A stretch of DNA of 47,105 nucleotides from the NCBI GenBank assembly GCA_035946615.1, contig DASYZB010000109.1, positions 1 to 47,105 of the forward strand, read 5' to 3'. Source of the stretch: Verrucomicrobiia bacterium (GTDB lineage: Bacteria; Verrucomicrobiota; Verrucomicrobiia; Limisphaerales; UBA8199). Below the pieces are notes generated by a model. It did no database searches, was not told the origin of the DNA, and saw only the letters and a list, made by a program, of their open reading frames with translations. Position 1 is the first letter of the stretch; every line of letters begins with the position of its first letter. This document shows positions 23,742 to 31,273 of this stretch, one piece after another. The position numbers were made by a program, and so were the translations under genes.

Positions 23742-23778
23742 TGGGGCGAATCCCCTAAGGTTATCCCCATAATACCCC
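23742..23778 (+). promoter_or_regulatory. Shared leader: palindrome plus CCCCATAATACCCC box (copy B)
   Basis: TGGGGCGAATCCCCTA (23742-23757), AAGGTTAT and CCCCATAATACCCC (23765-23778) match copy A almost fully. The similarity continues past it: both copies are followed by GGTCTATT, then CATGACCG and, soon after, TAAGCCCA. So about 100 bp is duplicated, although copy A leads a kinase and copy B leads a regulator. Confidence 0.55.
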
Positions 23779-23855
23779 ATACCGCCTTGCCGGTCTATTT
23801 TCACGACATGACCGTAAGCACAGGAATAAGCCCACCGCTGCAGCCGGAGCGATCT

Positions 23856-24593
23856 ATGAAACCCATCAAAGTGTTGCTGGTTGACGACCACGCCATTGTT
23901 CGAGCGGGACTCAGGGCCCTGCTGGAGGCGGCAGGAGATATGGAGGTGGCCGGCGAAGCGGAAAATGGCCAGCAGGCCGTGAGCGAGGCCGAAAGGCTTT
24001 GGCCAGATGTGGTCCTGCTGGACTTGGCCATGCCCCTGTTGAACGGAGTAGGAGCCGCGCGAAAGATTGCGCGCAGGGTCCCCACAGCCAAGGTGCTCAT
24101 CCTTTCGAGTTATAGTGACGCGCAACACCTGCGCGAGGCCATTGAGGCAGGGGTTGCCGGTTATTTGATGAAAGAATCCGCCGGGGATAATTTGTTGGAA
24201 TCCATCCGCGAGGCGCGCGATGGAGGCGCCCCCTTTAGCCCCCCGCTCCTCGTCCGTCTCTCAAAAGAATATTGGGAAGCGCGCCGTGATAGCCGCCGCC
24301 CGGTTAACGGAACCCCGACCTTGTCCAGGCGTCAAGAGGAGGTCCTCCAATTGGTCGCCGAAGGCTTTGCCAACAAACAAATAGCCGGCTTGCTGCGCGT
24401 AAGTGTAAAAACGGTCGAGAAACATCGGCAGAGCATCATGACCAAGCTGAGCATCCACAAGACTGCCATGCTGACCCGTTACGCCGTTTCCAGCGGAATG
24501 GTTGAGACCAGCCTCGCGCCCATTTGGCCAGTCGGCTCAGGCCCAGCCCGCCCACAGGTGAGGAGAGAAGCCGAGCCGGTGATAAGCGAATAA
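23856..24593 (+). CDS. NarL/FixJ-family response regulator
   Basis: A 245-residue regulator. The receiver has VLLVDDHAIVRAGLRALLEA, Asp56 in VLLDLAMPLLNG and Lys in GYLMKESAG. The LuxR HTH is LSRRQEEVLQLVAEGFANKQ through VKTVEKHRQSIMTKLSIHK. ATG 23856 follows GGAGCGATCT. The leader upstream carries the shared palindrome. Its own kinase is not immediately adjacent; the PAS kinase at 25088 lies 494 nt downstream, and the remnant at 21617 is its close paralogue. It has a polar, Pro/Arg-rich 30-residue tail. Confidence 0.92.
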   Translation: MKPIKVLLVDDHAIVRAGLRALLEAAGDMEVAGEAENGQQAVSEAERLWPDVVLLDLAMPLLNGVGAARKIARRVPTAKVLILSSYSDAQHLREAIEAGVAGYLMKESAGDNLLESIREARDGGAPFSPPLLVRLSKEYWEARRDSRRPVNGTPTLSRRQEEVLQLVAEGFANKQIAGLLRVSVKTVEKHRQSIMTKLSIHKTAMLTRYAVSSGMVETSLAPIWPVGSGPARPQVRREAEPVISE

Positions 24594-25087
24594 ATCAAGC
24601 ACACATCGGAAGAAGAGATATTGTGGCGAACTTCAAAGACAGCCACGGAATCCCGCGCCCGGCAAATTCCATGAGCAGCAGGGGCCTACTGGTCCTCTTG
24701 CGAAATGAGCTTTGGAAAAGCCAGGCGGAGGAAAAGCGAAGGGCGGCAGACGCCGGTGGAGAAAGCGACGAGGGGTCTCGCCGATCAATCGATAGCAACC
24801 AGCGAACCCGAAAGCGGTCTCGGAGACATCTCAAAAAGGCTCCTTTCAGATGTTTGGCAGGATCGACGCGCTCGAAAAGTAGCCCAGGTTTCAACCTGTT
24901 GTATCACCGGCTTCCAGTTGGCCGGTCGTCGGCATGCCGCAGCGCTGCAGATTGGAAATGATTGGACATCGGCGATACAGCAGGGTCAAACCTGCCTTGC
25001 ACGAGTTCCGCAAATGCCTCCGAGGGGGAAACACCCCACGGTTAATCCCAGAATACCAGCGCGCGCCTTCTCGGTTAAGGTTGTGGG
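24594..25087. other. 494-bp region without a confident gene
   Basis: The frames here are Arg/Ser-rich and lack domain-like patterns. It contains an AGCCCAGGTTTCAACCTG segment near 24882 of repeat character, and the diverged shared leader (copy C, 25024-25056) directly before the next kinase. The rest may be decayed coding sequence from the island's duplications. Confidence 0.45.
25024..25056 (+). promoter_or_regulatory. Shared leader (copy C, diverged)
   Basis: GGGGGAAACACCCCA (25024-25038) is followed by CGGTTAATCCCAGAATACC. It has the same order of elements as copies A and B: G-run, C-run, GGTT, TCCCAnAATACC. It ends 32 nt before the GTG start of the three-PAS kinase. Confidence 0.45.
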
Positions 25088-27076
25088 GTGGAAATCAAAG
25101 CTCGGAAACGGCCGCCACGGAGGGGCAACCCGCAACGCGCGCGCCAACAGGAGCGGCCGAAGCTCGAAGAGGCCTTGCTGCTGCAGAATCAACTGCTCGC
25201 CGCGCGCGACTATGCCGAAGCGGTCATCGAGGCGGTGCCGCCTTTGTTGGTTCTCGACGAAAAACTGCGCGTGCGGACGGCCAACCAGTCGTTCTGCAAA
25301 GCTTTCAAAATTTCCCCACGCCAGACCCTCAACCGCCTGGTGTATAAATTGGGCAATGGGCAGTGGAACATTCCCAAGCTGCGCACCTTGCTGGAGGAGG
25401 TGCTGCCACGGAAGAAGTTTTTCAAAGAATTCGAAGTGACGCACGAGTTTGAAAGCATCGGCCAGCGCACGATGCTGCTGAGCGGACGCCAGGTGGATCA
25501 CTTGCAGAGAATTCTGCTGTTCATAGAAGACATTACTGAGCGGCGGCGGGCCCAGGCCGCCATCCAGGTCTCGGAGATTCGCTACCGCCGCCTCTTTGAA
25601 GCGGCCCGGGACGGAATTCTGATTCTCGATCCCACCACCCGCAAAATCACGGACGCCAATCCGTTCATGTCGGAATTATTGGGCTACCCTCGCGGCGAAT
25701 TGCTCGGGAAGGACCTTTGGGAAATCGGCTTGCTGAAAGATGAAAAGGCGAACCAGTCGGCTTTTCGGGAGTTGCAAAAGAAACATTTCATTCGCTACGA
25801 GGACCTGCCGCTCCAAAACAAAACGGGTCAGCGCCGCGAGGTCGAGTTTGTCAGCAATCTCTACGATGAAGGCGGGCGGAAAGTCATCCAGTGCAACATC
25901 CGCGACATCACCCAGCGCAAACAGGCCGAGGAATCGCTGCGGAAAAGTGAGAAGCGGTTTTACGCCATTTTCAGCCAGGCCACCGCCGGGATAGCGCAAA
26001 CGGATATGAATGGACGCTTCACACTCGTCAATAAATGTTACAGCGACATTGCCGGGCGCACGGCCAAGGAATTGCTCGGCTTGCGAATGCAGGACCTCGT
26101 CCACCCGGACGACCAGGCCCGCAACACAGCCCTTCTGAAAAAGCTAAGAAAGGAAGGCGGGGGATTCTCCATCGAAAAGCGCTGCCTGCGACCCAACGGA
26201 GACATCGTTTGGGTGCGCAGCAGCGTTTCCTGCATCAATCACGCTCCCGCTGGCGAGCAATACTTTCTCGCAGTGACACTGGATATTACCGAGAACAAGC
26301 GGGCGGAGCGGGCGCTCTTGGATGCGAAAGACGAGATTGGGCGCCGCGCCCTCGATCTGGAGGAAGTGGTCGCGGAACGCACCAGTGAGCTTCGCAAAAC
26401 CATTGGCGAACTGGAAGGATTCTCCTACAGCGTCTCGCACGACATGCGGGCGCCGTTGCGGGCCATGCAAAGCTTCGCTCAATTCCTGGTGGATGAATAC
26501 GGCAGCAAGCTCGATGAACAAGGGGTCGATTATCTGCACCGGATCATGCGCTCAGCCGTGCGGCTCGATCGGCTTATCCAGGATGTTTTGAGTTACACCA
26601 AGGTTCTCCACTCCAACCTCCCGCTGGAGCGGGTGAATCTGGACCGCCTGGTGCGCGACATGGTTGAAACCTTCCCGAACGGACAGCGTATCAAACCGGA
26701 GATTCGCATCCAAGGCACGCTGCCCCAGGTGATGGGCAACGAGGCGCTGCTGGCCCAGTGCGTCTCCAACTTGCTGAGCAATGGCACAAAATTTGTTGCG
26801 CCCGGAACCACGCCACGTCTCGAGGTCTCGGCCGAAAAGGTGGAAGACGCCTCCATACGGGTATGGTTCAAGGACAATGGGATCGGCATTGCCCCCGAAA
26901 ATCACGAGCGCATTTTTCGCTTGTTCGAGCGGATTCAGCCGGCGACCGAGTACGAGGGAACCGGCATTGGGCTGTCCATCGTGCGAAAGGCGAGCGAACG
27001 CATGGGCGCGGAGATCGGTTTCGAATCGGAACTGGGCAAGGGCGCCCGCTTCTGGATTCAACTACAGAAGGCATAA
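25088..27076 (+). CDS. Multi-PAS sensor histidine kinase
   Basis: A 662-residue soluble kinase. Three PAS-type domains are visible. The first (about 35-155) runs from NQLLAARDYAEAVIEAVPPL to LLFIEDITERRRAQA. The second (about 165-280) matches the PAS of the kinase at 19824 (IRYRRLFEAARDGILILDPT, LLGYPRGELLGKDLWEIGLL). The third (about 295-415) contains YAIFSQATAGIAQTDMNGRF and HPDD. HisKA SYSVSHDMRAPLRAM places the phospho-acceptor at His451. HATPase_c has N box CVSNLLSNGTKF, G1 DNGIGI, F box FRLFERIQ and G2 GTGIGLSIV. The start is GTG 25088. It heads a four-gene operon with three response regulators, suggesting a branched output. Confidence 0.92.
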   Translation: MEIKARKRPPRRGNPQRARQQERPKLEEALLLQNQLLAARDYAEAVIEAVPPLLVLDEKLRVRTANQSFCKAFKISPRQTLNRLVYKLGNGQWNIPKLRTLLEEVLPRKKFFKEFEVTHEFESIGQRTMLLSGRQVDHLQRILLFIEDITERRRAQAAIQVSEIRYRRLFEAARDGILILDPTTRKITDANPFMSELLGYPRGELLGKDLWEIGLLKDEKANQSAFRELQKKHFIRYEDLPLQNKTGQRREVEFVSNLYDEGGRKVIQCNIRDITQRKQAEESLRKSEKRFYAIFSQATAGIAQTDMNGRFTLVNKCYSDIAGRTAKELLGLRMQDLVHPDDQARNTALLKKLRKEGGGFSIEKRCLRPNGDIVWVRSSVSCINHAPAGEQYFLAVTLDITENKRAERALLDAKDEIGRRALDLEEVVAERTSELRKTIGELEGFSYSVSHDMRAPLRAMQSFAQFLVDEYGSKLDEQGVDYLHRIMRSAVRLDRLIQDVLSYTKVLHSNLPLERVNLDRLVRDMVETFPNGQRIKPEIRIQGTLPQVMGNEALLAQCVSNLLSNGTKFVAPGTTPRLEVSAEKVEDASIRVWFKDNGIGIAPENHERIFRLFERIQPATEYEGTGIGLSIVRKASERMGAEIGFESELGKGARFWIQLQKA

Positions 27077-27080
27077 AACC

Positions 27081-27644
27081 GTGAAAACAGTTCTCCAGGT
27101 CGATGACGATCCCAACGATGTCTTCCTTCTGCGGCACGCGATGACGAAAGTCGGCGTTGCTAATCCCATCCAGGTCGCGAGTGACGGACAGCAGGCCATT
27201 AACTATTTGCAAGGCTCCGGCAGATTCGCTGACCGCGAAGAATTCCCGTTTCCGTGCCTGGTGCTGATGGATTTGAAATTGCCTTACGTGATGGGGCTGG
27301 ATGTCCTGCGATGGATTCGCCAGCAACCCGGGATGGCCTTGACGGTCCTCATGCTGACCGCCTCTGGTTCAGAGGCAGACATTGTGGAAGCCTATCGCCT
27401 GGGCGCCAGTGGGTTTCTGACCAAGCCGTCCGAAGCGAGCAAGCTTGAGGAGATGGTCAAAGCCATCAAGGATTTCTGGCTGACACACAACACGCTGCCG
27501 CAGGAGCCTGCGCTGGAAGCTCCCTTGGAACGAGTCGTGTGGCTCGCCCATCCATCCCTCACCGGTTTTGCGCCGAAGCATCGGTCACACGTTAATGGGG
27601 TGCGCCGACCAAAGCGGTCCCGCTATCTCAAAGGAAGCCTATGA
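27081..27644 (+). CDS. Rcp1-like single-domain response regulator
   Basis: A 187-residue protein with start GTG 27081, four nt after the kinase stop and with AAGG 11 nt upstream. The receiver has VLQVDDDPNDVFLLRHAM, phospho-acceptor Asp64 in LMDLKLPYVMGLDVLRWI, Thr in VLMLTASGSEAD and Lys in GFLTKPSEAS. The remaining 45 residues are Pro/Arg-rich and unstructured. It is the paralogue of the gene at 21063 and sits in the same place after its kinase. Rcp1-type receivers usually relay phosphate or bind proteins and not DNA. Its end overlaps the next gene (ATGA). Confidence 0.9.
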   Translation: MKTVLQVDDDPNDVFLLRHAMTKVGVANPIQVASDGQQAINYLQGSGRFADREEFPFPCLVLMDLKLPYVMGLDVLRWIRQQPGMALTVLMLTASGSEADIVEAYRLGASGFLTKPSEASKLEEMVKAIKDFWLTHNTLPQEPALEAPLERVVWLAHPSLTGFAPKHRSHVNGVRRPKRSRYLKGSL

Positions 27645-28384
27645 AAAAAATCACTGTCTTGCTCTCGGACGATCACGCCGTTTTCCGCGAAGGGCTGCGG
27701 TCTCTGCTGAAAGCAACCGACGACATCGATGTCATCGGGGAGGCCGAGAATGGCTACCGGGCAGTGGGCGAGGCCAGAAGACTTCAGCCGGATGTGGTCC
27801 TGATGGACCTCGCGATGCCGCTGTTAAACGGGATGGAAGCCGCCCGGCGGATTGCCCGGAAAGTTCCTGCCGCCAAGGTGCTTATTCTCTCCACCTACAG
27901 CGACGACCAGCACGTGCAACAAGCCGTCGAGGCGGGGGCTGCGGGTTATTTAACTAAAGAATCCGCTTCCGAGAGTCTGCTGAAGGCGATCCGCGAGGCA
28001 TTCAAGGGAAACGCCGTCTTCAGTCCGCCCATAGCCAGCCGCTTATTGAAACAGTGGCAACACCGCAATCTCAAATCCAGTTCACCGGCCCGCCCGGCTT
28101 TGACCAACCGCCAAATGGACGTCTTGCAATTGATAGCCGAGGGCCTGTCTGGCAAGGAAATTGGCCGCCTGCTCTCTGTGAGCCTTAAAACCGTAGAGAA
28201 GCACCGGCAGTCTCTCATGGATAAGCTGGATATTCATGAAATCGCCACTTTAACCCGCTATGCGGTTTCCAAAGGTGTCGTGGAATCCAACTTCGCCCCA
28301 ATTAACCGGCCAGGCGCATCGGCGCGCTCGCACCTGCGCGCGCCCCCTGGAGGGCCGCACCCAGGCGCCCGAAAGCAATCATGA
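27641..28384 (+). CDS. NarL/FixJ-family response regulator
   Basis: A 247-residue regulator. The receiver has VLLSDDHAVFREGLRSLLKA, with Ser replacing the usual first acidic-cluster neighbour but the Asp pair kept, Asp56 in VLMDLAMPLLNGMEAA and Lys in GYLTKESAS. The LuxR HTH is LTNRQMDVLQLIAEGLSGKE through LKTVEKHRQSLMDKLDIHE. It overlaps both the preceding receiver gene and the next regulator by ATGA, so all three are translationally coupled. It is the intact counterpart of the remnant at 21617. Confidence 0.93.
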   Translation: MKKITVLLSDDHAVFREGLRSLLKATDDIDVIGEAENGYRAVGEARRLQPDVVLMDLAMPLLNGMEAARRIARKVPAAKVLILSTYSDDQHVQQAVEAGAAGYLTKESASESLLKAIREAFKGNAVFSPPIASRLLKQWQHRNLKSSSPARPALTNRQMDVLQLIAEGLSGKEIGRLLSVSLKTVEKHRQSLMDKLDIHEIATLTRYAVSKGVVESNFAPINRPGASARSHLRAPPGGPHPGARKQS

Positions 28385-29028
28385 GGATTCTTTTAGTGGA
28401 CGATCACACCGTCGTGCGCCGTGGGTTGAAGCAGATATTGGCCGATGAGTTTAAACAGGCGGCCTTCGGCGAGGCAGGCAGCGCCCAGCAGGCCCTCGAC
28501 CTGGTTGGGAAGGAGCACTGGGACATCGTTGTCCTGGACATCACAATGCCGGGGCGAAGTGGTCTCGATGTGATGCGCGAGATCAGAAACTCGCGGCCCA
28601 GGCTCCCGGTGCTGGTGCTCAGCATCCACCCGGAGAACCAGTTTGCGGTCCGTGTGCTTACGCTTGGCGCGGCAGGCTACATGACCAAAGAGAGCGCCGC
28701 CGAGGAATTGGTGGGGGCAGTCAAAAAGGTGCTCGCCGGGGGCCGCTACGTCAGCACGGCGCTGGCGGAAAGACTGGCTACGAATCTTTCGAGGGACCGG
28801 GTAAAACCGCCTCAGGAACTGCTCTCCGACCGGGAATTCCAGGTCCTGCGCCTGATCGCTTCGGGCAAGATCGTCAGCCAAATCGCCGCCGAGCTTGCCT
28901 TGAGCGTCAAGACTATCAGCACCTACCGCACCCGTATCCTGGAGAAAATGGGCCTGAGAAACAACGCCGAGTTGATGCACTACGCGATGCAGCATCAGCT
29001 CGTCGAAATGACGTTGGGCGCGCAATGA
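28381..29028 (+). CDS. NarL/FixJ-family response regulator (distinct subgroup)
   Basis: A 215-residue regulator. The receiver has ILLVDDHTVVRRGLKQILAD, Asp53 in VVLDITMPGRSGLDVM and Lys in GYMTKESAA. The LuxR HTH is LSDREFQVLRLIASGKIVSQ through VKTISTYRTRILEKMGLRNN. Its recognition helix (TISTYRTRILEK) differs from the TVEKHRQSLMDK type of the other regulators here, so it should read a different DNA site. Last gene of the kinase operon, ATGA-coupled to the one before. One kinase with three regulators points to a branched or competitive circuit. Confidence 0.93.
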   Translation: MRILLVDDHTVVRRGLKQILADEFKQAAFGEAGSAQQALDLVGKEHWDIVVLDITMPGRSGLDVMREIRNSRPRLPVLVLSIHPENQFAVRVLTLGAAGYMTKESAAEELVGAVKKVLAGGRYVSTALAERLATNLSRDRVKPPQELLSDREFQVLRLIASGKIVSQIAAELALSVKTISTYRTRILEKMGLRNNAELMHYAMQHQLVEMTLGAQ

Positions 29029-29380
29029 ACACCATCCAAAAGCGTTGCAGCCTGCACGACAAGCCCCGCCGCGCCATGCACTTTGCACGGTGGACAAGAG
29101 GTTTCAACTGGCCGCTGAAAACCGTTCGACCACCGGTTGGCGACCCGTGTCAGCGGGGATCGCCAAAGGACATTGTTGCTGGCAATGGGGTTGCGGGCTT
29201 TTTGCAGGGAGCCCGCCTGGAGCTGCTTTCCGGTGCGGTGCTGGGAAGCGAACGTGGCACACCCCACGCTAATTGGATGGCACGGGCACGAAGGGGCCCT
29301 ATATGAAAAGGCGGCCGGATTACCGTTACTAAGAGCCAAAACAAAAGATTAGACACTGAGGATTCACGAAGATCACAATT
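29029..29380. other. 352-bp region without a confident gene
   Basis: A 93-codon frame overlaps the end of the previous regulator (ATG 29025) by ATGA, but its product is Arg/Pro/Gly-rich with no domain pattern, so I do not call it. The stretch should hold the promoter of the lipoprotein gene at 29381; no strong box pair was seen. Confidence 0.4.
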
Positions 29381-29827
29381 ATGAACAATAAGATATTAAC
29401 TCTCGCACTGCTTTGCGCTGCCGCTTTTGCGGTGGGATGCAATAAAGAGCAAACCACCTCTCAACAGCTCGACAATGCCCAGACGGAAACAAAACAGGCC
29501 GCGCAGGACATGAAGGATTACACCTACGCCCAAAAATCCTCCTTCGTCGAGAAAATGCAAGGCCAGTTGGCCGCGCTCAATCAGGATTTGGACCAGCTTT
29601 CGGCAAAGGTCGAAAGCTCCAGCGACGCCGTCAAGGCCGATGCCAAGCCCAAACTCGAGGGGCTGCGCAACCAAACGGCGCAGTTGAGCAAACAGCTTGA
29701 CGGTGTCAGAAACGCGACCGAGTCCACCTGGGACAGCGTCAAAAGCGGTTTCGAAAAAGCCTACGAATCATCGAAGGACGGGTTCAGCCAGGCACGCCAG
29801 TGGGTGAGCGACAAAATCGCGCCATGA
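29381..29827 (+). CDS. Small helical lipoprotein
   Basis: A 148-residue protein with a lipoprotein signal: LTLALLCAAAFAVGCNKE, lipobox AVGC. The mature part is almost entirely helical and polar, with heptad-like spacing (QLDNAQTETKQAAQDMKDYT, then LAALNQDLDQLSAKVESSSD). It resembles coiled-coil stress or envelope-spacer lipoproteins of the LEA/YtxH-like kind; no enzyme motif is present. It precedes two other small envelope-type genes and may be induced with them by stress. Confidence 0.75.
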   Translation: MNNKILTLALLCAAAFAVGCNKEQTTSQQLDNAQTETKQAAQDMKDYTYAQKSSFVEKMQGQLAALNQDLDQLSAKVESSSDAVKADAKPKLEGLRNQTAQLSKQLDGVRNATESTWDSVKSGFEKAYESSKDGFSQARQWVSDKIAP

Positions 29828-29858
29828 GGCGGAAGGGTTTTATGGAGAAAAGCTGCAT

Positions 29859-30434
29859 ATGAAAACAACAAACTCGGGAATGATTGAAACAGTAAAAGAC
29901 AAGATCGTGACCGCGATCAAAGGCACGGGAAACATCGTCCAGGCGACAGTGGATACCGTTGCTCAAATCCTCGCGACCACAATCAAAGACACCGGAAAGG
30001 TGGGCACGTCGGTGACGGGTGCCATCGCCAACGTTGCCAGCGGCGCGATCCGCGCCGCGGCGCAGATTGGCGTGGACCTCACGCAGGCGGCCAAAGGGAT
30101 CATGCTCGGGGTGCTGCGCGGCACTAAAGAGACAGGCACGGCGGTCCTGGACGCCATCAGTCATACGGCACAAGTTGCCGTGCGAGATACGGCCAAGGTC
30201 GGAGGCAACCTCGAGGCTGCGGCCACGGGTCTCGTCCAGGGGGCGATCCAGGGCGCTAAGGAATTAGGAGTCAATGCCGAGGAGGCCGCCGCGGCCGCTG
30301 CCAGCGGCGCTTTGAAAGGCGCCGGGGAAGTGGGTTCGACGGCGGTCGAGGCGGTCCGCAAGGCGGTGAGCAAACCCATCAATGGCGTCAGGGTGGCGCT
30401 GAAAGAACCCGAGATGGTTGTGTCCGCGAATTAA
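29859..30434 (+). CDS. Ala/Gly/Thr-rich repeat protein of unknown function
   Basis: A 191-residue protein built from degenerate repeats of about 30-35 residues with the pattern (G)xIxGTxxTGxxxxxAVxxxxxxA, for example TAIKGTGNIVQATVDTVAQI, GVLRGTKETGTAVLDAISHT and GAIQGAKELGVNAEEAAAAA. It has no signal peptide and no strongly hydrophobic transmembrane segment. The repeats should form amphipathic helices, as in phasins, apolipoprotein-like or LEA proteins. A role at a lipid or granule surface or in desiccation stress is a guess. It begins 31 nt after the lipoprotein stop. Confidence 0.65.
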   Translation: MKTTNSGMIETVKDKIVTAIKGTGNIVQATVDTVAQILATTIKDTGKVGTSVTGAIANVASGAIRAAAQIGVDLTQAAKGIMLGVLRGTKETGTAVLDAISHTAQVAVRDTAKVGGNLEAAATGLVQGAIQGAKELGVNAEEAAAAAASGALKGAGEVGSTAVEAVRKAVSKPINGVRVALKEPEMVVSAN

Positions 30435-30518
30435 TTTTGGCGAACCCCAGCCGACGAGCGTCTGGAAGCGCGCGTCGGCGGCGGGTTCCAAGAACAAAAC
30501 GGAAAGGAAAAACAAATT

Positions 30519-30671
30519 ATGTTATACACAATTGCGGTCGTCCTGATCCTCCTGTGGCTGCTGGGTCTGGTTACCGGCTACACGATGGGCTCATTTATTC
30601 ACGTGCTGTTAGTCATTGCAGTCATCATGATCCTGGTCAACCTCATTTCCGGTCGCAGACGGCTGCTCTGA
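30519..30671 (+). CDS. lmo0937-family small membrane protein
   Basis: A 50-residue protein with start ATG 30519 after AAAGGAAAAA. It contains two transmembrane helices, MLYTIAVVLILLWLLGLVTG and SFIHVLLVIAVIMILVNLIS, and a short basic tail (GRRRLL). Length, the WLLGLVTGYTMG turn and the basic end fit the lmo0937 family of tiny stress-associated membrane proteins, whose molecular role is unknown. It is the third member of the small envelope/stress group after the lipoprotein and the repeat protein. Confidence 0.8.
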   Translation: MLYTIAVVLILLWLLGLVTGYTMGSFIHVLLVIAVIMILVNLISGRRRLL

Positions 30672-30889
30672 GACGCTGCAAACCGAACCTGACGCCTCGG
30701 ATGCCCTTCCGAAGAATCGTTGGTCCCCTTGAGCTGACGATCACTAATCTCCAGACGGACTCCGACCACAGAAATATTTTTGCGCTTTCCGGCATGTCCA
30801 TGCAGAACAGCGGCGGCGCGAAAAATTTTCTTGGCTTTTTGGGGGAACCCATTTTAACTGGCGCTGTTCTTTGAAAGTGATGGACCTTT

Positions 30890-31062
30890 GGGTTCATCAT
30901 CTCGTCACAACCAAATGTCAGGGAACCCCGTGTGAATCGGGGACGGTTGCGCCACTGTAACGGGTCACAGACTCCCAAAGCCACTGGTCCACCAGGCCGG
31001 GAAGGCGGGAGCGAGGTTTTGAGCCCGAAGTCAGGATACCGGTTTGGCTGTGCTCGTCACGA
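30890..31062 (+). promoter_or_regulatory. Cobalamin (B12) riboswitch
   Basis: Conserved elements appear in order: GTCAGGGAACCCCGTGTGAAT (the 5' part of the core), GCGCCACTGTAACGGG, then GAGCCCGAAGTCAGGATACC (the B12-box end). These are the hallmarks of the AdoCbl-type aptamer. It lies about 210 nt upstream of the exported-protein gene at 31274, with further hairpins in between (CTTCTC/GAGAAG near 31090; GTTCCG/CGGAAC just before the start). It should turn the downstream operon down when cobalamin is plentiful. Confidence 0.92.
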
Positions 31063-31273
31063 CCCCGCTCTGCGGGATCAACTTCTCCGTCAAAGAGAAG
31101 GATGAGGCCAGCCTGTTCCGTGAGTGCGGGATGGGATTCGCTGAGTGCCTTCATTCTCCGTTTTGCCGAGGGGTTTGAAGGTTTTTCATTTCAAGAACCT
31201 GCAAACTTCGCGCTGGTCTCTCAACTCAACCGTTCCGCGAATTTTTTTTCGGAACAGAAATGAAAGATCAGCC

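Noticed and set aside
24524-25439. Long frames upstream of and into the multi-PAS kinase
   Set aside because: Their composition is Arg/Ser-rich, the frames overlap the true kinase or regulator in other frames, and no domain is visible.
26781-27080. Extending the Rcp1-like receiver 100 codons upstream
   Set aside because: That part overlaps the kinase ATPase domain in another frame; GTG 27081 gives the normal receiver start.
29025-29306. A 93-codon frame overlapping the last regulator by ATGA
   Set aside because: The overlap mimics coupling, but the product is Arg/Pro/Gly-rich without hydrophobic core pattern or recognisable motif.
30918-31154. A 78-codon minus-strand frame across the B12 leader
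   Set aside because: It is antisense to the conserved riboswitch core and has no protein-like pattern.
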